Under the pieces are notes generated by a model. It worked only from the letters and a program-made list of their open reading frames with translations, was not told the origin of the DNA and ran no database searches. From Takakia lepidozioides (taxonomy: Eukaryota > Streptophyta > Takakiopsida > Takakiales > Takakiaceae), in the NCBI GenBank assembly GCA_030704615.1, contig CM060734.1, positions 19,096,001-19,160,000 on the forward strand: a stretch of DNA of 64,000 bases, in the 5' to 3' direction. Positions 1 through 10,800 of this stretch are shown here, piece by piece; the stretch's first letter is position 1, and each line of letters opens with the position of its first letter. The translations under genes and the position numbers were made by a program.

Positions 1-982
1 TGGCACTTTGCCCACAGTTGCCCCCGATCCAGAGAATCGTACCGTCCCACCGTCAGACCTGCCTTCGGCTTTGCCCAATTCTTCAAAGGGGACGCCTTTG
101 AAAAGTTCTCTGGTGTGCATTTCTGGCTCACAACCACCCGTTGATGATTTCGCCATTGCTCCTTTCTTCCTGCTGTCAGAGATCACTCCCTGCCCCACAG
201 AGATTTTTCCTTCTCGTGTAGAAGCAAGCCTGGGAATCCTCCTCGAGGATGGGTGTAATTTGTGTGAGATTGCTTGAAAACGAATAGTGTGTTAAACACG
301 AAAAAACCTCATATTTCTTTTTGCTCTTCTTCAGTTTTGGGGTAAAACATCAGCCCTTGGCTTTAGGGTAGTTTCTTTCCCCTGCTTTCGATGAAAAGGG
401 AGGTTGGTCACTAAAATGTGCTTCATGTAATCTTTCCGGCGCGTTGCACGTCAGGTTGCAAGTGGGATTAGATTGATTGGGGCAGAATCAGAACGCACAG
501 TTTTTAAAGAAATCACATCGGCTATTGTGCCAAGAAATTCATTGCAAAAAGCTTCCTTTCTCCCTAGGATTCGAGTTATCACGACATTTTTTGGACTCAA
601 AGCTTTGATAAGCATAGTGTGATGATTTCCCTCTCTCTTGTTAGCTCTTGTTGCTCATAGAAGATGCGCTTCTGGGACGTTCGATACTGAGTAATTCATG
701 TCAGCCGAATGGCGGCCCTATCTTTCGGTCACAGATAGCTGTCTGAGTTCCTATCGGCAGTTGCAAAGTCCAGCTGCCCGTAATGATCAGTATGGCATGC
801 ACTCTAAAGGAGTGTGTATTCAGCTGTAGCTTTTGGACTTTGCAGGTGCTTCGCTTGAGAGGTCTTACAATTAAGGAGTTTCAACAAGCTTCCTCACTTT
901 CTCTTGAAACGAACGAAAGTTTGCACACTCACGTCAAGTTGCGAAGCGCCTGAGCTGTCATAAGCTTTTTCAGAAATGTAGG
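1..982. other. 5' flank of the transporter gene
   Basis: No coding region is supported here. An 89-codon open frame at 8-277 (+) has no recognisable domain and is followed by AT-rich non-coding sequence. The stretch most likely holds the promoter and 5' UTR of the gene that starts at 983, but I see no clear TATA element or uORF that I could defend. Confidence 0.4.
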
Positions 983-3759
983 ATGTGGGTGATCTCTAAC
1001 GAATTGTCGGATGAGTGTGTTCAGGCAGAGGAGACTGGGCTTGACGGGAAAAAGGGTACTGGCAAAGGAACCTCAACGGACTTGGTTGCAGCAGGGGATG
1101 ATGATTACACAGAAGATGGCACTGTCGATCTTAGTGGGCGTCCAGTTCTCAAGTCAAAGACAGGAGGATGGAGGAGCTGCCCTTACATTCTAGGTACAGG
1201 GCATTTCATCTTTGACAATATGACATTGATTTGACATCCAAACCACAAACAAGGGATCAACCCTAAGTTCAAGTGCATCTGCTGTTGTTGAACTCCAGAA
1301 ACGTTTATCATAGTGTTGCAATCATTTACAAATGTTTTGGTAATGGCTTACTTCAGAGACATGGCTGCATGGCTGTGTGTGCCGTTGCAAGCCAACATAA
1401 GCAGGTGCGAGAAAGTGTATGCATGTGAGTGAATATTGAAGACATTGACACCCAGCTTGATGTGTTACTGTTTGATATGACAGGAAACGAGTGTTGTGAG
1501 CGGTTGGCATATTATGGAATCTCAACAAACATGGTACTTTACTTGCAAAATAAGCTTCACCAGAGTCCATCTGTGGCAGCAAACAATGTCACAAATTGGT
1601 CTGGCACATGCTACATCACCCCTCTTATTGGTGCTTTTTTGGCAGATGCCTACTTGGGCCGTTTCTGGACAATTGCAAGCTTTTCTACTATCTACTTCTT
1701 TGTAAGTCAACACTCTCATTTCTTTTTCTACTGTTGCAAACACTACTCATGTTGTATAGTTCAAGGTATTCCTTTCCTCGCCCTCAGAGGCTAGTCTTTT
1801 TGTATGCTATATTTTGTGTTTTTGTGAAGAGCTAGAGTATCATGACCAGATCACATGGACTTTAGGAAATAATGTAAGAGGGAACCCACAGAAGAGATAC
1901 TGCTTGGATAGCTGACGAAATGAATTGTTGTTCATCTTCATGGCAATATGTGAGCTCTATTAAGGAACTGATTTTGTTGCTCTTACAGGGTATGATTCTA
2001 CTCACAGTGTCGGCATCGGTGCCAGGACTGAAGCCTGCAAAGGGAGCCCAACATGCCAGTGGAACCCAGTTAGGTGTTTTCTATTTGGCCCTTTATACTA
2101 TAGCCCTAGGCACAGGGGGCATAAAGCCTTGTGTCTCATCCTTCGGAGCTGACCAATTTGATGACAATGATGTCCACGAAAAAAAGAGGAAGACATCATT
2201 CTTCAATTGGTTCTACTTCTCTATTAACATAGGGGCACTCATCTCCGCATCCATCCTGGTATACATACAGCAGAATGTGGGATGGGGTGTGGGTTTTGGT
2301 ATCCCTGCAGTGGCTATGGGACTAGCCATCGGGAGTTTCTTCATTGGAAGCGCCCGGTACCGGCACCAAAAACCTGGGGGCAGCCCGTTGACTCGAATAG
2401 CCCAGGTACTGGTTGCATCCTTCAGGAAATGGCGGGTGCCTGTTGCTCCTGTGGATGACCTCTATGATCTTGAGGATAAGGAATCAGGCATCGAAGGTAG
2501 CCGGAAGCTTGATCACACCCCAGCGTTCAGGTATAGGCATTTGTTTCCCTTGGTACCTCAATCTTGTGGGTCGGCCAATAGTCCACTGTCATAGGGGTGG
2601 AAAGAGATTTTCTCAGTTACAGGGCTCAATGCTGATTGAGGTTTGTGGTGTGTCAGGGCTCCCTCGCTCTTCTGTTTTTCTTTGCTCTCCCTTTCTTTGT
2701 TCTCCCTCTGGTTAGCTTTTCTCATGGGCTTCTGTGGACGAAAGAGAAATCTTCTTCTTTCTCTTATCAATGTTAAGCAGCTTGTTGGGTCTCCTAAATG
2801 CTGGAACGTCCTGCCTCAGGTTTCTTGACAAAGCAGCAACACCAACAGGCAGTGATCGATTGAAGGAATTGATGCCAAGCCCCTGGCAACTCAGCACTAT
2901 AACACAGGTTGAGGAGGTTAAAATTATTATTCGGATCTTACCTATTTGGGCGAGCAGCATTGTGTTTGCCACCGTATATGCTCAGATGTCAACTCTATTT
3001 GTTGAGCAAGGGGCGGTCATGAATATCAACATGGGCCCTAATTTTCAAATCCCCGCAGCTTCTCTCTCCATTTTTGACACATTGAGTGTTATATTTTGGG
3101 TTCCAATTTATGACCGGCTTTTGGTACCATTTGTGCGTAGGCATACTGGGCATGTCCGCGGTTTCACGCAGTTGCAACGCATGGGAATTGGGCTGGTCAT
3201 ATCCATTTTTTCCATGGTTGCCGCTGCTCTGGTTGAAATAGCAAGACTCCGAAGTGCCAGACATCATCACTTACTTGGGACTGTGAATGATTCTGCACTT
3301 CCCGTCCCCATGAGCATATTTTGGCAGATTCCTCAGTACTTCCTAATTGGTGCATCCGAGGTCTTCACCTTCATCGGGCAGTTGGAGTTTTTTTATGACC
3401 AAGCACCAGATGCCATGCGCAGCCTGGGCAGCGCACTCTCTCTCACCACAGTGGCCCTTGGGAATTACCTCAGCACTTTGCTAGTTACAATTTTAACATC
3501 TATCTCCACAAAGCATGGTAAAGTCGGCTGGATTCCCAACAATCTCAACCTGGGTCACCTTGACTACTTCTTTTGGACTTTGGCAGTTCTAAGCTTTTTG
3601 AATTTCTTCTTCTACTTGCTCTGTGCCCATTGGTATAAGTACAAAAGAGTACACAACTCTGCAGTAGCTCAGGACCCTGCATCAGCTCAAGTGGGGACAC
3701 CATTACAAACACAAGGGAGTGCTGACGTCTTAAGCGCTGCAGGACCTCATAGCAGCTGA
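983..3759 (+). CDS. NRT1/PTR family (NPF) proton-coupled transporter, 4 exons
   Basis: Plasma- or vacuolar-membrane transporter of the POT/NPF family, which moves nitrate, di- and tripeptides or other small solutes with protons. Exons join(983..1193, 1484..1701, 1989..2530, 2820..3759) give 636 residues, a normal NPF length, and all three introns have GT/AG ends with matching phases. Visible motifs: DGTVDL and the SKTGGW segment before TM1; the proton-coupling ExxER motif (ECCER, about residues 73-77) followed by [30 protein letters not shown] near residue 200; [13 protein letters not shown]; the large central loop; and the C-terminal half with [14 protein letters not shown] and LSTLLV. About twelve hydrophobic segments are seen. 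The start at 983 precedes a short acidic N terminus typical of the family. The closest subgroup looks like NPF5/NPF8 (PTR2-like), but the substrate cannot be read from sequence. No damage is seen, so this should be an active host gene. Confidence 0.93.
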
Positions 3760-5160
3760 AGTGGCACTCCCAATGTTTTACTGCTTCAGTTGGCTATTTC
3801 CTGCACAGCACAAGGCGAAGGCTGACATTCTGTCTTGCTCTCAATGTCTTCGTTTCCAGCCCTGGCCATGTTTTGCTGTCTCTAGGTTTTCAAATTGCAA
3901 ATACCATCTGTACATGAGCCAGTGCTTGTGGCTTTGGCCTAGATGCCATATTTACTGGCATAGATTCATTGAGGTCATTGGCATGGTGACGATCTGCTCA
4001 CATTTGGAGAGCTCATAAGTAAGCTCGTCAAAGCCCTGTAGACAGTGGGCTGGGTCTTCATGTACAGCAGTTGTAGTGATAAGTCATGGTTGAATTAAAA
4101 CTTCATGCCAAGTCAGATGTTGTGAAGGGTATCATTGGTTGTGTTCGTGCCAGTGTGAAAACCTCATTGGTTTTGAGTTCTGTCTGAGCAGGGTTGAATG
4201 TTTTTTCAAATTTTATGGCCTATGCATGCACATTTATATAGATGGAACATCGATTGGAGGTTAAAATATCTAGCCTTTTGGTCGCTTATGCCATAATACA
4301 AGTAGCCTTATAGGCTCTCTGATTGCATGTTGCCAAAGTGCTAGTCAACAACATGCTTTTGACACCCAACAACTTGCTATGGAGCCTGAATTGGTTTGCA
4401 CCATATCTCGTCATAGGTCAAAACTTTTGTAGATTTTAATGAATTTGAATGATTCCGAAGTATCTTGATATGTCAATCCTTTCCAAGTGGTCGCATGCCA
4501 TTTACTTCAATAGGTTATGAGCTAGGATTTTCAGAAAACCAAGAGACTAGAAAAAAACGCTGGCAAACCATGAGTTGGCTGGAGACAAGACTGGTTGTTG
4601 GAATTAAAGACCTTATGAAAATTCGAGGTCCATTTGGGAATTGGAGTGTGGGATTTTCATGTTTTGCAAAAACTATAATTCCAAGTATGGCCTGGGATGG
4701 TAGTGACAATGGTCACACAAGGAAAATGAAAAATTTGCTATCATTGGGTGTGGTTTGAAGGCTCATGCCGTGTTTGAAGCTTGGCAACCCTCAAATGACA
4801 CTATAAAGAAGTATATAGTGAGAATTCATTGGGATTTGGAGGCAAGGCTAATGAGGGTGGTCGTAGTTATTGAGGTGCGAGCAACGTGTGAGGTGGTCCT
4901 TTCTCTTCAAATTTGGCTAACACTCTACCTGCTTCAAGCTTTGGTAAGGACTCGCCTATCCATTGATGACCTATAATTATTTTCAAAAAATATATATTTT
5001 CCCGTAAGGAAAATCTAGATAATCTCATAACAACCTCATAACAATTAGAACCTCAGATTAAAAAAGAATACGGTATGTTATGATCATCACTTGTCTGAAG
5101 CAAAGGTTGAAGATAGTGGAATGTTTTGAGAGGCCTTTGGCAATCACTATACTCATTTCA
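3760..5160. other. 3' UTR and intergenic DNA
   Basis: Downstream of the transporter stop. It contains only short open frames (for example 97 codons at 4465-4758) with no recognisable domain. The first few hundred bases are probably the 3' UTR. I see no RNA gene or clear repeat. Confidence 0.4.
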
Positions 5161-5180
5161 ACTTCTTCACCATTCTTCCA

Positions 5181-7375
5181 TTGTGCAACTCATCCCCACA
5201 ATCGCTACAACCCCCGAAACAAGACTTTGCTACCGAATTATATTGGCTGGTTGATCGCTACCTCAAAGACACTCCCCCCAAGAAACCGCGGTCCCTCACT
5301 CAATTGGAAATAGCATGTGCGCACCATACTATACCCCAAGATATTCTCTCCTTATTTATCAACACATTCCAGCTTACTCACTCATATTACTCTAACCCAC
5401 TGACATGCCCTATGGCACTGCCCACATTCTCTAGCCCACACCACAGAGACTGTATCTTTGGAGCCACTGGTACTGCCACCCAGCACACCTGGGAAGGCCG
5501 GGGCCTTGCCCACCCTCCACCTGGTTCTCCTTCTCATGAAGCTCTTCAATGGGCAAAACTTGTTGCGCACTCCTCTCCTACTGCATCCACAATCCTCATC
5601 CTCACACAACAAAACACTCATAATATCTCTCACCCTCTTCTACAACTCCCAGAAGGGGTCAATCTACTCGCCACCATTGACCCAAACCAGCTTAAGTATA
5701 TTTACACCCCTCCTCTTCCCAAATACCTCAAACGGAAGAAACCCACCCTAACCCTGATTCTACACATCCAAAACCCCCGGCATACAGCCATACCGCCATC
5801 TTTCTTTTCTCAGCTCGAACAATTGTTCACCATCACTCATAAAATAAAGGCCACCATCCATTATCTAACCATCATCTCCCACACCTATACACCCACCACA
5901 TTGTCCCGGATCAAAACCAACAAAGCTTGGAACATTGCGACACCACGCCCTTCCCAGGTTGCGCCAACAACACCTCTACCCCCAATCCCTGCAATATATC
6001 AACAAAACACCATCCCCAAATACCCACTGGCCAATTCACATTACACTGACGGATCCCTCACCAAACCTCATGCAGGGTATGGAATCTACCACGCTGGCAC
6101 CAGTCAAGGCATTGCCCTCAGGCTCCCTGGCCCTGCCACCATCCTCCAGGCTGAGCTCATGGCCATTTATGACGCCCTCTCTCTACTTTACACCCCCCCC
6201 CCCCCCACACTACATCTTCACCGACAGCCTTACCTCATTATTCCTCATTCGCAACCACATCTCCCACCTCTCTGCCCATCATCATCACCCCGACCGCAAC
6301 CTCATTGCCGCTATTGTCCAGAGGGCCATCTCCCTAGGCCACCCAGTCCATATACTCAAAGTCCGTTCACATACTGGCATCCATGGTAATGAAGAAGCAG
6401 ACCTACTTGCCCAACTCGGCGCCTCCCAACCCATAGTTGAACCCTCGATCGACCCTATTCACATCGCCCACACCCATCCCTTCTGGTTCATACACCCCGT
6501 TCCGGACCCCCCTGTACCCAGACCAGTCCAAAACCTCCTGACCACTCTGACCAGAGAAGCAAATAAACAAGCGGCAACCTCCATCAGCCATACCAAAGTA
6601 CACATCCAAAAATGGACTCAATCCAATATTCTGCACCATAAACTCTCCAATCATTTCTGGCTAACCAAAGCCACCACCGACGCACAAATCCGACAAACAC
6701 TCAAATTCTGATATGCCCAATACATGGGCCACCAGCGCAAACACATCTTCTGGCCACATGTGTTCCCATCCCCATACTGCCCGTTATGTGCAACCACCCA
6801 CCAAGCTTGTGACACTTGGCCACATCTCCTCAGCCAATGTACACACCCAGTTATACATGGCTTGCATATCACGCGTCATAACCAGGCAGTCTGGCACCTC
6901 CATAAGCTCTTTCTAAAATGTGCTGAAACCCGTTGGTTCTCGCTCATGAATGCAGGCACCTACCAGGAACGGCCACCCGACCACACAGTACCACCATGGC
7001 TACTACCATGCATATGTACCCGATCACCATGCTCGTGCCCCACTCGACTTTGCCCGGACATACTCCTCGTCCAAGGTCTACCTATCAACACTTTACCCCC
7101 CACCTCACCATCCCCACAACTCACCATCCATTTCATTGAATTCACATTTTGCCATGATTGTTATCCAAACGATTCAATCTTAGAAAAACGTCAAAAATAT
7201 GCCCCGCTTATCCTTGCACTCCGAAGGTGTGGCTGGAAAACCGGCCCGTTAACCGTCATCACAGCCGGCACTCAAGGTGACATTCATAACGCCAGTATCA
7301 TGGACATACACGATAACTTCCAAATTCCCATTCTTCCCATCCACAAATGTTTCAAAGAAATCCATCTCACGGCAC
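5181..7375 (+). pseudogene. LINE-like ORF2 3' part: RNase H plus Cys/His tail
   Basis: C-terminal part of a non-LTR retrotransposon polyprotein; no reverse transcriptase core is present upstream. The N-terminal part contains the conserved peptide KQDFATELYWLVDRYLKDTP, which recurs at 32.1 kb. RNase HI motifs are in order: HYTDGSL (Asp codon 6048-6050), QAELMAIYDAL (Glu), YIFTDSLTSLF (Asp) and KVRSHTGIHGNEEAD (His, Asp). After RNase H comes CPLCATTHQACDTWPHLLSQC, the zinc-binding type seen near the C terminus of many LINE proteins. The frame breaks at the 14-C run (6193-6206), needing a +1 shift. A TGA at about 6709-6711 and another shift near 6720 also break it. Homology fades near 7375 where the palindrome array starts. 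A second copy lies at 47337-48671. The RNase H call is firm; the LINE clade is inferred. Confidence 0.75.
6193..6206 (+). repeat. C14 homopolymer inside the RNase H frame
   Basis: Run of 14 C between the Glu and second Asp motifs of RNase H. The upstream motifs are in one frame and the downstream ones are in the +1 frame. The second copy of the element has 20 C at the same place (47792-47811) and needs the same shift. Confidence 0.85.
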
Positions 7376-7379
7376 TCCG

Positions 7380-8290
7380 TTCACTGTCGGAGAGGTGCCG
7401 GCCTCTCCGCCGCTCTGTTGGATATTCGGGGCCGAATTTCCGTCCGGGGGTTGAAATATGACGGCCATGTGCCGGCCTCTCCCCCCTCCCCGACTGCATT
7501 GGAACGGCCCCGGATGGAAATTCGGCGCCGAATCTCCATCCAGGGGATGCTCTCTGTCGAACACGTGCCGGCCTCTACGCCCGAGGCGACTTCATCCGGG
7601 CGTCCCCTGTTGGATATTCGGTGCCGAATTTCCGTCCGGGGGTTGAAATGTGACGGCCAGGTGCCGGCCTCTCCCCCCTCCCCGACTGCATTGGAACGGC
7701 CCCGGATGGAAATTCGGCTCCGTTTTTCCATCTGGGGAGGTTTTTATGTCGGCCAGTTTTCGGCCTGACCCCCCGACACGACTTCCTTTGGGGGGGGCCG
7801 GATGGAAATTCGGTGCCGAATCTCCATCCAGGGGATGCTCTCTGTCGAACACGTGCCGGCCTCTACGCCCAAGGCGACTTCATCCGGGCGTCCCCTGTTG
7901 GATATTCGGTGCCGAATTTCTGTCCGGGGGTTGAAATGTGACGGCCAGGTGCCGGCCTCTCCCCCCTCCCCGACTGCATCCGAACCGCCCCGGATGGAAA
8001 TTCGGCGTCATTTTTCCATCTGGGGATGTTTTTATGCCGGCCAGTTTTCGGCCTGACCCCCCGACACGACTTCCTTTGGGGGGATCCGAATGGAAATTCG
8101 GCGCTGAATTTCCATCCGGGGGATGTTCTCTGTCGGACAGGTGCCGGCATCTCTGCCCCAGACGACTTCATCCATGCGGCCCCTGTTGGATATTGGGTGC
8201 CGAATTTCCATTCGGGGGTAGTAATGTGACGGCACGGTGCCGGCTTCTCCCCTTCAGCCGACATCATCCGGACGGCCCCCCACTTTCTGA
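7380..8290. repeat. 96-bp tandem array of palindromes (9 units)
   Basis: Nine units with centres near 7430, 7526, 7622, 7717, 7814, 7910, 8006, 8102 and 8198, that is, spaced 95-97 bp. Each centre is a palindrome whose best form is GGAAATTCGGC followed by its reverse complement; alternating units have GGATATTCGG as the left arm. Units 3, 6 and 9 repeat most closely, so a 288-bp (three-unit) higher-order repeat is visible. Linkers share GTGCCGGCCTCT, CCCCGACTGCATT and GCGACTTCATCC. Long open frames across it on both strands are a by-product of the repeat, not genes. It lies between the LINE piece and the transposase-like ORF. Function unknown. Confidence 0.85.
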
Positions 8291-8784
8291 CTGCATACCG
8301 TTGGCAGTTATTGCGCAAAGACCAGGGGCCGCATTCCGGAGACAAGGTTCATTAACACTCTGAGTGTGGATTTTTGAGATAGTTGGCTCCCTGGATTTGG
8401 ATCAGGCTTCGTCGCTCGGACAAATCGGCACCGCATTCCTTCCCATCGCTGCATCCCCCTTCTACCAGGGAGCTTCCCCGCACGCCATCCTGGCAGTCTT
8501 GTGTGCACATCTCCCATGGCGGAAAACCCGAGCGCTACAGTGTACTGCCCTCCTCACGAGCATAGAGCTTCATTTCCGTGCAGAGGGGACATCTGCCGGG
8601 TGATGGAGAAATATCTGTGCGTTCGATACCACCTGAAACCGGGGTCGGTTTTTTTGGAGGAGGACTTCTCTCTTTGAGGTAGCCACTCTCTGATTCGCGG
8701 ATTGTTTCGTGGAAGGCGCCAGGATAGAAGGTGCATTTGGTGGGCAAATGAAGTCCCCAACAGCCCTGTATATGACGCTGTCCG

Positions 8785-10565
8785 ATGGTGGAACTCGCCA
8801 TTCCCTGCCATCGCCGAAATCATCGTGGAGCACAACAATACTCTCAAGTAAATCCAGAGCCGAACCCATCCATGAAGACGAGCGAGAACCGGGTTGTTCA
8901 CAACCTGTCCGACTCAGACGAGGTCATGGAAGTTCCGAGGTCGTCCTGGAGATCAGGCAAGTCCTCAATGGACGTCAGTGGAGGAGGGAGTCATATTCCC
9001 AGCACGAGCACCGCAGTTCGATCTATTCTTGAAATTCTGCGAGGGCTTCACCTGGAGGGACACCGGTCGGAGCTGGCCAGGCTGGACTACAGCAAGTTCG
9101 CAATTAAATCGGTTACATGCCTTCCCGCCGACGTCGACGGTAATATCTTCTTTGAGTTCCCTCCTCGGGCGGACGACTCGAGGGCGTCCGGAATGTTGAC
9201 AGATATGGATAGAAAACATGACGGTCATCCTTGGTGCGTTACCAAAACCACCAGCATGAAGATGCTCGATGGTGTGCGGGTACGCTACGTTGTTTGTGCG
9301 GGCGCGTTGCCGTGTTTCTCCCCAACTTGCTTCCACTTTAAATCCAGAGGTCACAGGAACGAGAAAGATTGGACATGCACAGCTCGTCAACCATTTCGAG
9401 CTCAGGAGAAGGTTCCGAACTCCACATTTAAGTGTGCGCATTGCAAAGAACCACCACACTGCATGTCTGTTTGTAATGCCAAGCAATTCTATGTGTTGCA
9501 CCATTTCCCTGACCTCACCCGAGCTTGCATACACGTTGGATCCCATTGTCACAAACTGGCGAGGGGGAACTCGCGGGAGGCTGCCCACGAGGCAGAGCAG
9601 CTCGTTCAGGAGGAGGTTAAGTTGAGACCGGGTGCCAAACCCAAACAGATACAGCTCCAAGCCGCCCATAAGATGGCGTTGGCCAGAATTATGTCGGAAG
9701 ACGGCTCCGACAGAGTTCCTCTCGATGACAAGGAAATGGAGGCATTGCTGGAGTCGGTGTCCCACGTCTGTTCACCGAATGTCCGAAACCACATTGTGTC
9801 ATGCAAACAGAAAATTGGGCGTGGCTCGGATATGCACTCCATTATGGAGGTGAAGCAACGATGTGGATATGACTACATTCATGGAAGTCGGTTTCCAGGA
9901 CAAGGGACTGAGGCAGATCGTTGTTTCGTATTCAAAATGTCCACGTGTGGACGTGGCAGTGGCGTCGAACTGGTCCACAGGATGACGAGTGGGGACTTGT
10001 CAAACAGTTGGGTCATGTTCGACCATATCAAGCGAATTACAAATCACCAGTGGGTGACAATGGGTGCACATGTCTACGACACCCACTGCAGGATGCTAAT
10101 GACAATTGCTATTTGTGAGATGAAAGGAGAGGACACACAATCGGAGATGCTTCTTTGGCAGGGAATAAACGAACAGATGGCCAAGGCGGGATTGCCCCCT
10201 CCCAATTTCCGTGGTTTCATGGCGGACAACGCACAAGCAAATTGGGCTGCCATCCGAAGGGTGTACGGGGAAGACCCCAATGTTCCCATGGAAGGCAAGG
10301 AGAGATCTTGTGGGTTCCATTTTCTGCAGAGCCTTTCGCAGTACACAACCAGGCTCGTGGCGCCAGATTTCAGAGAGGAGCACCGTTCCATGTGCCTTGC
10401 GTGGAAGCGCGCTCCCACCTTGGATGATGCAGAGACACAGTTTGCATGTATACGGGCTTGGTGGACATCGTCAGGTGCTGTAAGGAAATCAGACGAGGGA
10501 GCAATGGTCAGTTGGCTAGCATGGTGGCATTATCGTTTCCTCCAGTTCAGCGACTATATGCGGGA
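8785..10565 (+). CDS. transposase-like ORF, 3' truncated
   Basis: Open frame from 8785 (a second possible ATG is at 8872) to a TAA at 10618-10620. A strong splice donor (GAG/GTGAGT) lies at 10566, so the last coding exon residue is probably near 10565 and the rest of the gene is missing. Residues 140-230 hold paired Cys/His groups (CFSPTCFHF, FKCAHCKEPPHC) that look like a DNA-binding zinc finger. The second half has the block FRGFMADNAQANWAAIRRVY followed by CGFHFLQSLSQY, an arrangement like the second Asp and the C-x2-H region of MULE-like DDE transposases. The first Asp may be in the HVYDTHCRML region. Retrotransposon-derived sequence takes over by about 10.8 kb, so the gene appears disrupted by element A. 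It could instead be another DDE superfamily. No internal stop is seen over about 600 codons, so it is a fairly recent copy. Confidence 0.6.
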
Positions 10566-10800
10566 GGTGAGTTGCACGAATTCGCGTCCCGTTGAATATT
10601 ATTCTTGGCCATATTTGTAACTTGCTTGTAACCTCAACATGTGCTTGTGCAAGAAATGTGTCTCGACTCCGACACCGACATGCCCACGACAAACATGGCC
10701 GAATCAGTGCACTCTTCCTGGCGTGCCTCTTCTGCAGTCCAAGGGGGAAAATCCACAGAAGGGAATTAAATTACAAAACCAATCACAGAGTCAACAACCA

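Noticed and set aside
8-277. 89-codon open frame at the left edge
   Set aside because: No domain, no splice or neighbour support; likely chance frame in the upstream region of the transporter gene.
4465-4758. 97-codon ORF downstream of the transporter
   Set aside because: No similarity recognised, AT-rich context, no regulatory context.
7380-8290. CRISPR-like array
   Set aside because: Plant nuclear DNA, 96-bp units with similar linkers instead of unique spacers; no cas genes.
7381-8345. Several long open frames on both strands across the 96-bp array
   Set aside because: They repeat with the unit and occur in most frames because the unit lacks stops; no protein family resemblance.
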